A DNA stretch of 6,815 nucleotides from Bacillota bacterium (lineage in GTDB: Bacteria > Bacillota > Clostridia > Lachnospirales > Lachnospiraceae): positions 4,724-11,538 of the forward strand of contig WFLY01000296.1 of NCBI GenBank assembly GCA_009177215.1, read 5' to 3'. Positions 5,801 through 6,815 of the stretch are shown piece by piece. The number at the start of each line of letters is the position of its first letter. Within the stretch, counting starts at the first letter, position 1. A program made the translations under genes and the position numbers. Under the pieces are notes generated by a model. The model saw only the letters and a program-made list of their open reading frames with translations, was not told the DNA's origin and searched no databases.

Positions 5801-6815
5801 ATGGAAGTATATTTGGACAATTCCGCCACTACCCGTGTGTTTCCGGAGGTTGCGGAATTGATGACAAAAATTATGTGCGAGGATTACGGAAATTCTTCCA
5901 GTCTGCATATGAAGGGTGTTCAGGCAGAGCAGTACCTGCGTTATTCCAAGGAGACTCTGGCAAGGCTTTTGAAGGTAAGCGAAAAGGAAATTATTTTTAC
6001 CTCCGGCGGAACGGAATCCGATAATCTCGCACTGATTGGAGCGGCAGATGCTAACAATAGGCGTGGTCGTCACCTGATAACGACGCAGATAGAGCATCCG
6101 GCTGTTTTACAGACCATGCATCACTTGGAAGAGCAGGGATACCGTGTGACTTATTTGCCGGTGGATGGTTGTGGACAAATTCATCTGGAGGATTTGCATC
6201 GAGCCATGACCCCTGATACCATATTGGTGTCCATTATGCATACCAATAATGAAATAGGTTCCAAGCAGCCTATTTCGGAAGCAGGAGCACTTATTAAGCG
6301 TATGAATCCCAACACGCTTTTTCATGTGGATGCGGTTCAGGGCTTTGGAAAGGCAAGAATTTTCCCTAAGAGAATGAATATTGATATGCTGTCGGTAAGC
6401 GGTCATAAGATTCACGGACCTAAAGGCGTGGGCTTTTTATATGTAGGTGATAAGGTGAAGCTGCGTCCTATTGTGTTTGGAGGAGGGCAACAGCAGAATT
6501 TACGCTCGGGCACAGAGAATATACCCGGAATCGTAGGTCTTGCCAAGGCGGCGGAGCTGCTTTATCAGCATTTTGATGAGGACATTAACCATTTGTATCA
6601 GTGCAAAAGGCATTTTATCGAAGGCGTCAGTAAAATAGAGGGGATATCTGTCAATGGTCTGCTTCCGGGAGAGCCTTATGGATATGGTACGGCGCCCCAT
6701 ATAGTGAGTGTATCCTTTAGGGGTGTGAAAAGCGAGGTATTGCTGCATGCTTTGGAGGAAAAGGGAATTTATGTTTCCGCAGGCAGCGCCTGCTCTGCAC
6801 GCAAGCCCCAGCCTT
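5801..6815 (+). CDS. Cysteine desulfurase (NifS/IscS-like), 3' end outside window
   Basis: Cysteine desulfurases use pyridoxal phosphate to take sulfur from cysteine as an enzyme persulfide and pass it to Fe-S scaffolds or to tRNA-thiolating enzymes. The frame starts at ATG 5801, eight bases after AAAAGGAG (5785-5792), and stays open for 338 codons to the window end; about 380-390 are expected. The start is MEVYLDNSATTRVFPEV. Other motifs are FTSGGTESDNLAL (66-78), EHPAV with the PLP-stacking His99, HVDAVQ with Asp177, SVSGHKIHGPKG with the Schiff-base Lys203, LRSGTENIPG (234-243), and the catalytic loop SAGSACSARKPQP with the persulfide-forming Cys331. All catalytic residues are present, so the part seen looks functional. 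In related Clostridia this type of gene is often followed by thiI (4-thiouridine synthesis); that gene would lie beyond the window. The group I-type SAGSAC loop separates it from SufS. Confidence 0.95.
   Translation, partial: MEVYLDNSATTRVFPEVAELMTKIMCEDYGNSSSLHMKGVQAEQYLRYSKETLARLLKVSEKEIIFTSGGTESDNLALIGAADANNRRGRHLITTQIEHPAVLQTMHHLEEQGYRVTYLPVDGCGQIHLEDLHRAMTPDTILVSIMHTNNEIGSKQPISEAGALIKRMNPNTLFHVDAVQGFGKARIFPKRMNIDMLSVSGHKIHGPKGVGFLYVGDKVKLRPIVFGGGQQQNLRSGTENIPGIVGLAKAAELLYQHFDEDINHLYQCKRHFIEGVSKIEGISVNGLLPGEPYGYGTAPHIVSVSFRGVKSEVLLHALEEKGIYVSAGSACSARKPQP

Noticed and set aside
5639..6097. 152-residue minus-strand ORF overlapping the spacer and the desulfurase start
   Set aside because: It lies antisense to a clearly recognised gene, starts in it, has no recognised domain and reflects codon bias of the opposite strand.
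6107..6748. Two minus-strand ORFs inside the desulfurase gene
   Set aside because: Both are antisense to the uninterrupted desulfurase reading frame that carries all family motifs.

Overview
The window looks like a low-to-moderate GC Gram-positive anaerobe of the class Clostridia, most likely Lachnospiraceae. The evidence is AGGAG-type ribosome binding sites, the codon and protein style, and the order prmA - rsmE - NifS-like cysteine desulfurase. All genes recognised are on the + strand. The taxonomic call is inference from gene style and order; no marker gene fixes it.

Left part (1-2237) is a stretch of accessory genes, most of them damaged. It opens inside a DNA cytosine-C5 methyltransferase whose C-terminal half is split by a one-base frameshift near 394. 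A short, separately frameshifted ORF pair (672-912) follows it at restriction-modification-like spacing. An intact HAD-family phosphatase (1062-1802) comes next. Three bases after its stop starts a P-loop kinase that breaks off after about 41 residues. At that point the DNA passes, across a short shared GGGAGATG-like sequence, into the last ~51 codons of an unrelated Cof-type HAD hydrolase in another frame. This is a visible deletion scar. The 160 bases that follow carry no convincing gene.

Middle part (2238-3806) is an intact multi-spanning membrane protein of the O-antigen ligase/polymerase (Wzy_C-like) type, with no other polysaccharide gene in view.

Right part (3883-6815) is a housekeeping RNA and translation-modification cluster. 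It holds prmA (ribosomal protein L11 methyltransferase), then rsmE (16S rRNA m3U1498 methyltransferase), then a hairpin-rich 146-base spacer that may be an interspersed repeat, then a cysteine desulfurase that runs off the window end. The desulfurase probably supplies sulfur for tRNA thiolation or Fe-S assembly.

I did not find a convincing new biological system. The most informative signals are the decay pattern on the left (two frameshifts and a chimeric deletion junction within 2 kb), the orphan ligase-like membrane protein and the structured spacer before the desulfurase.
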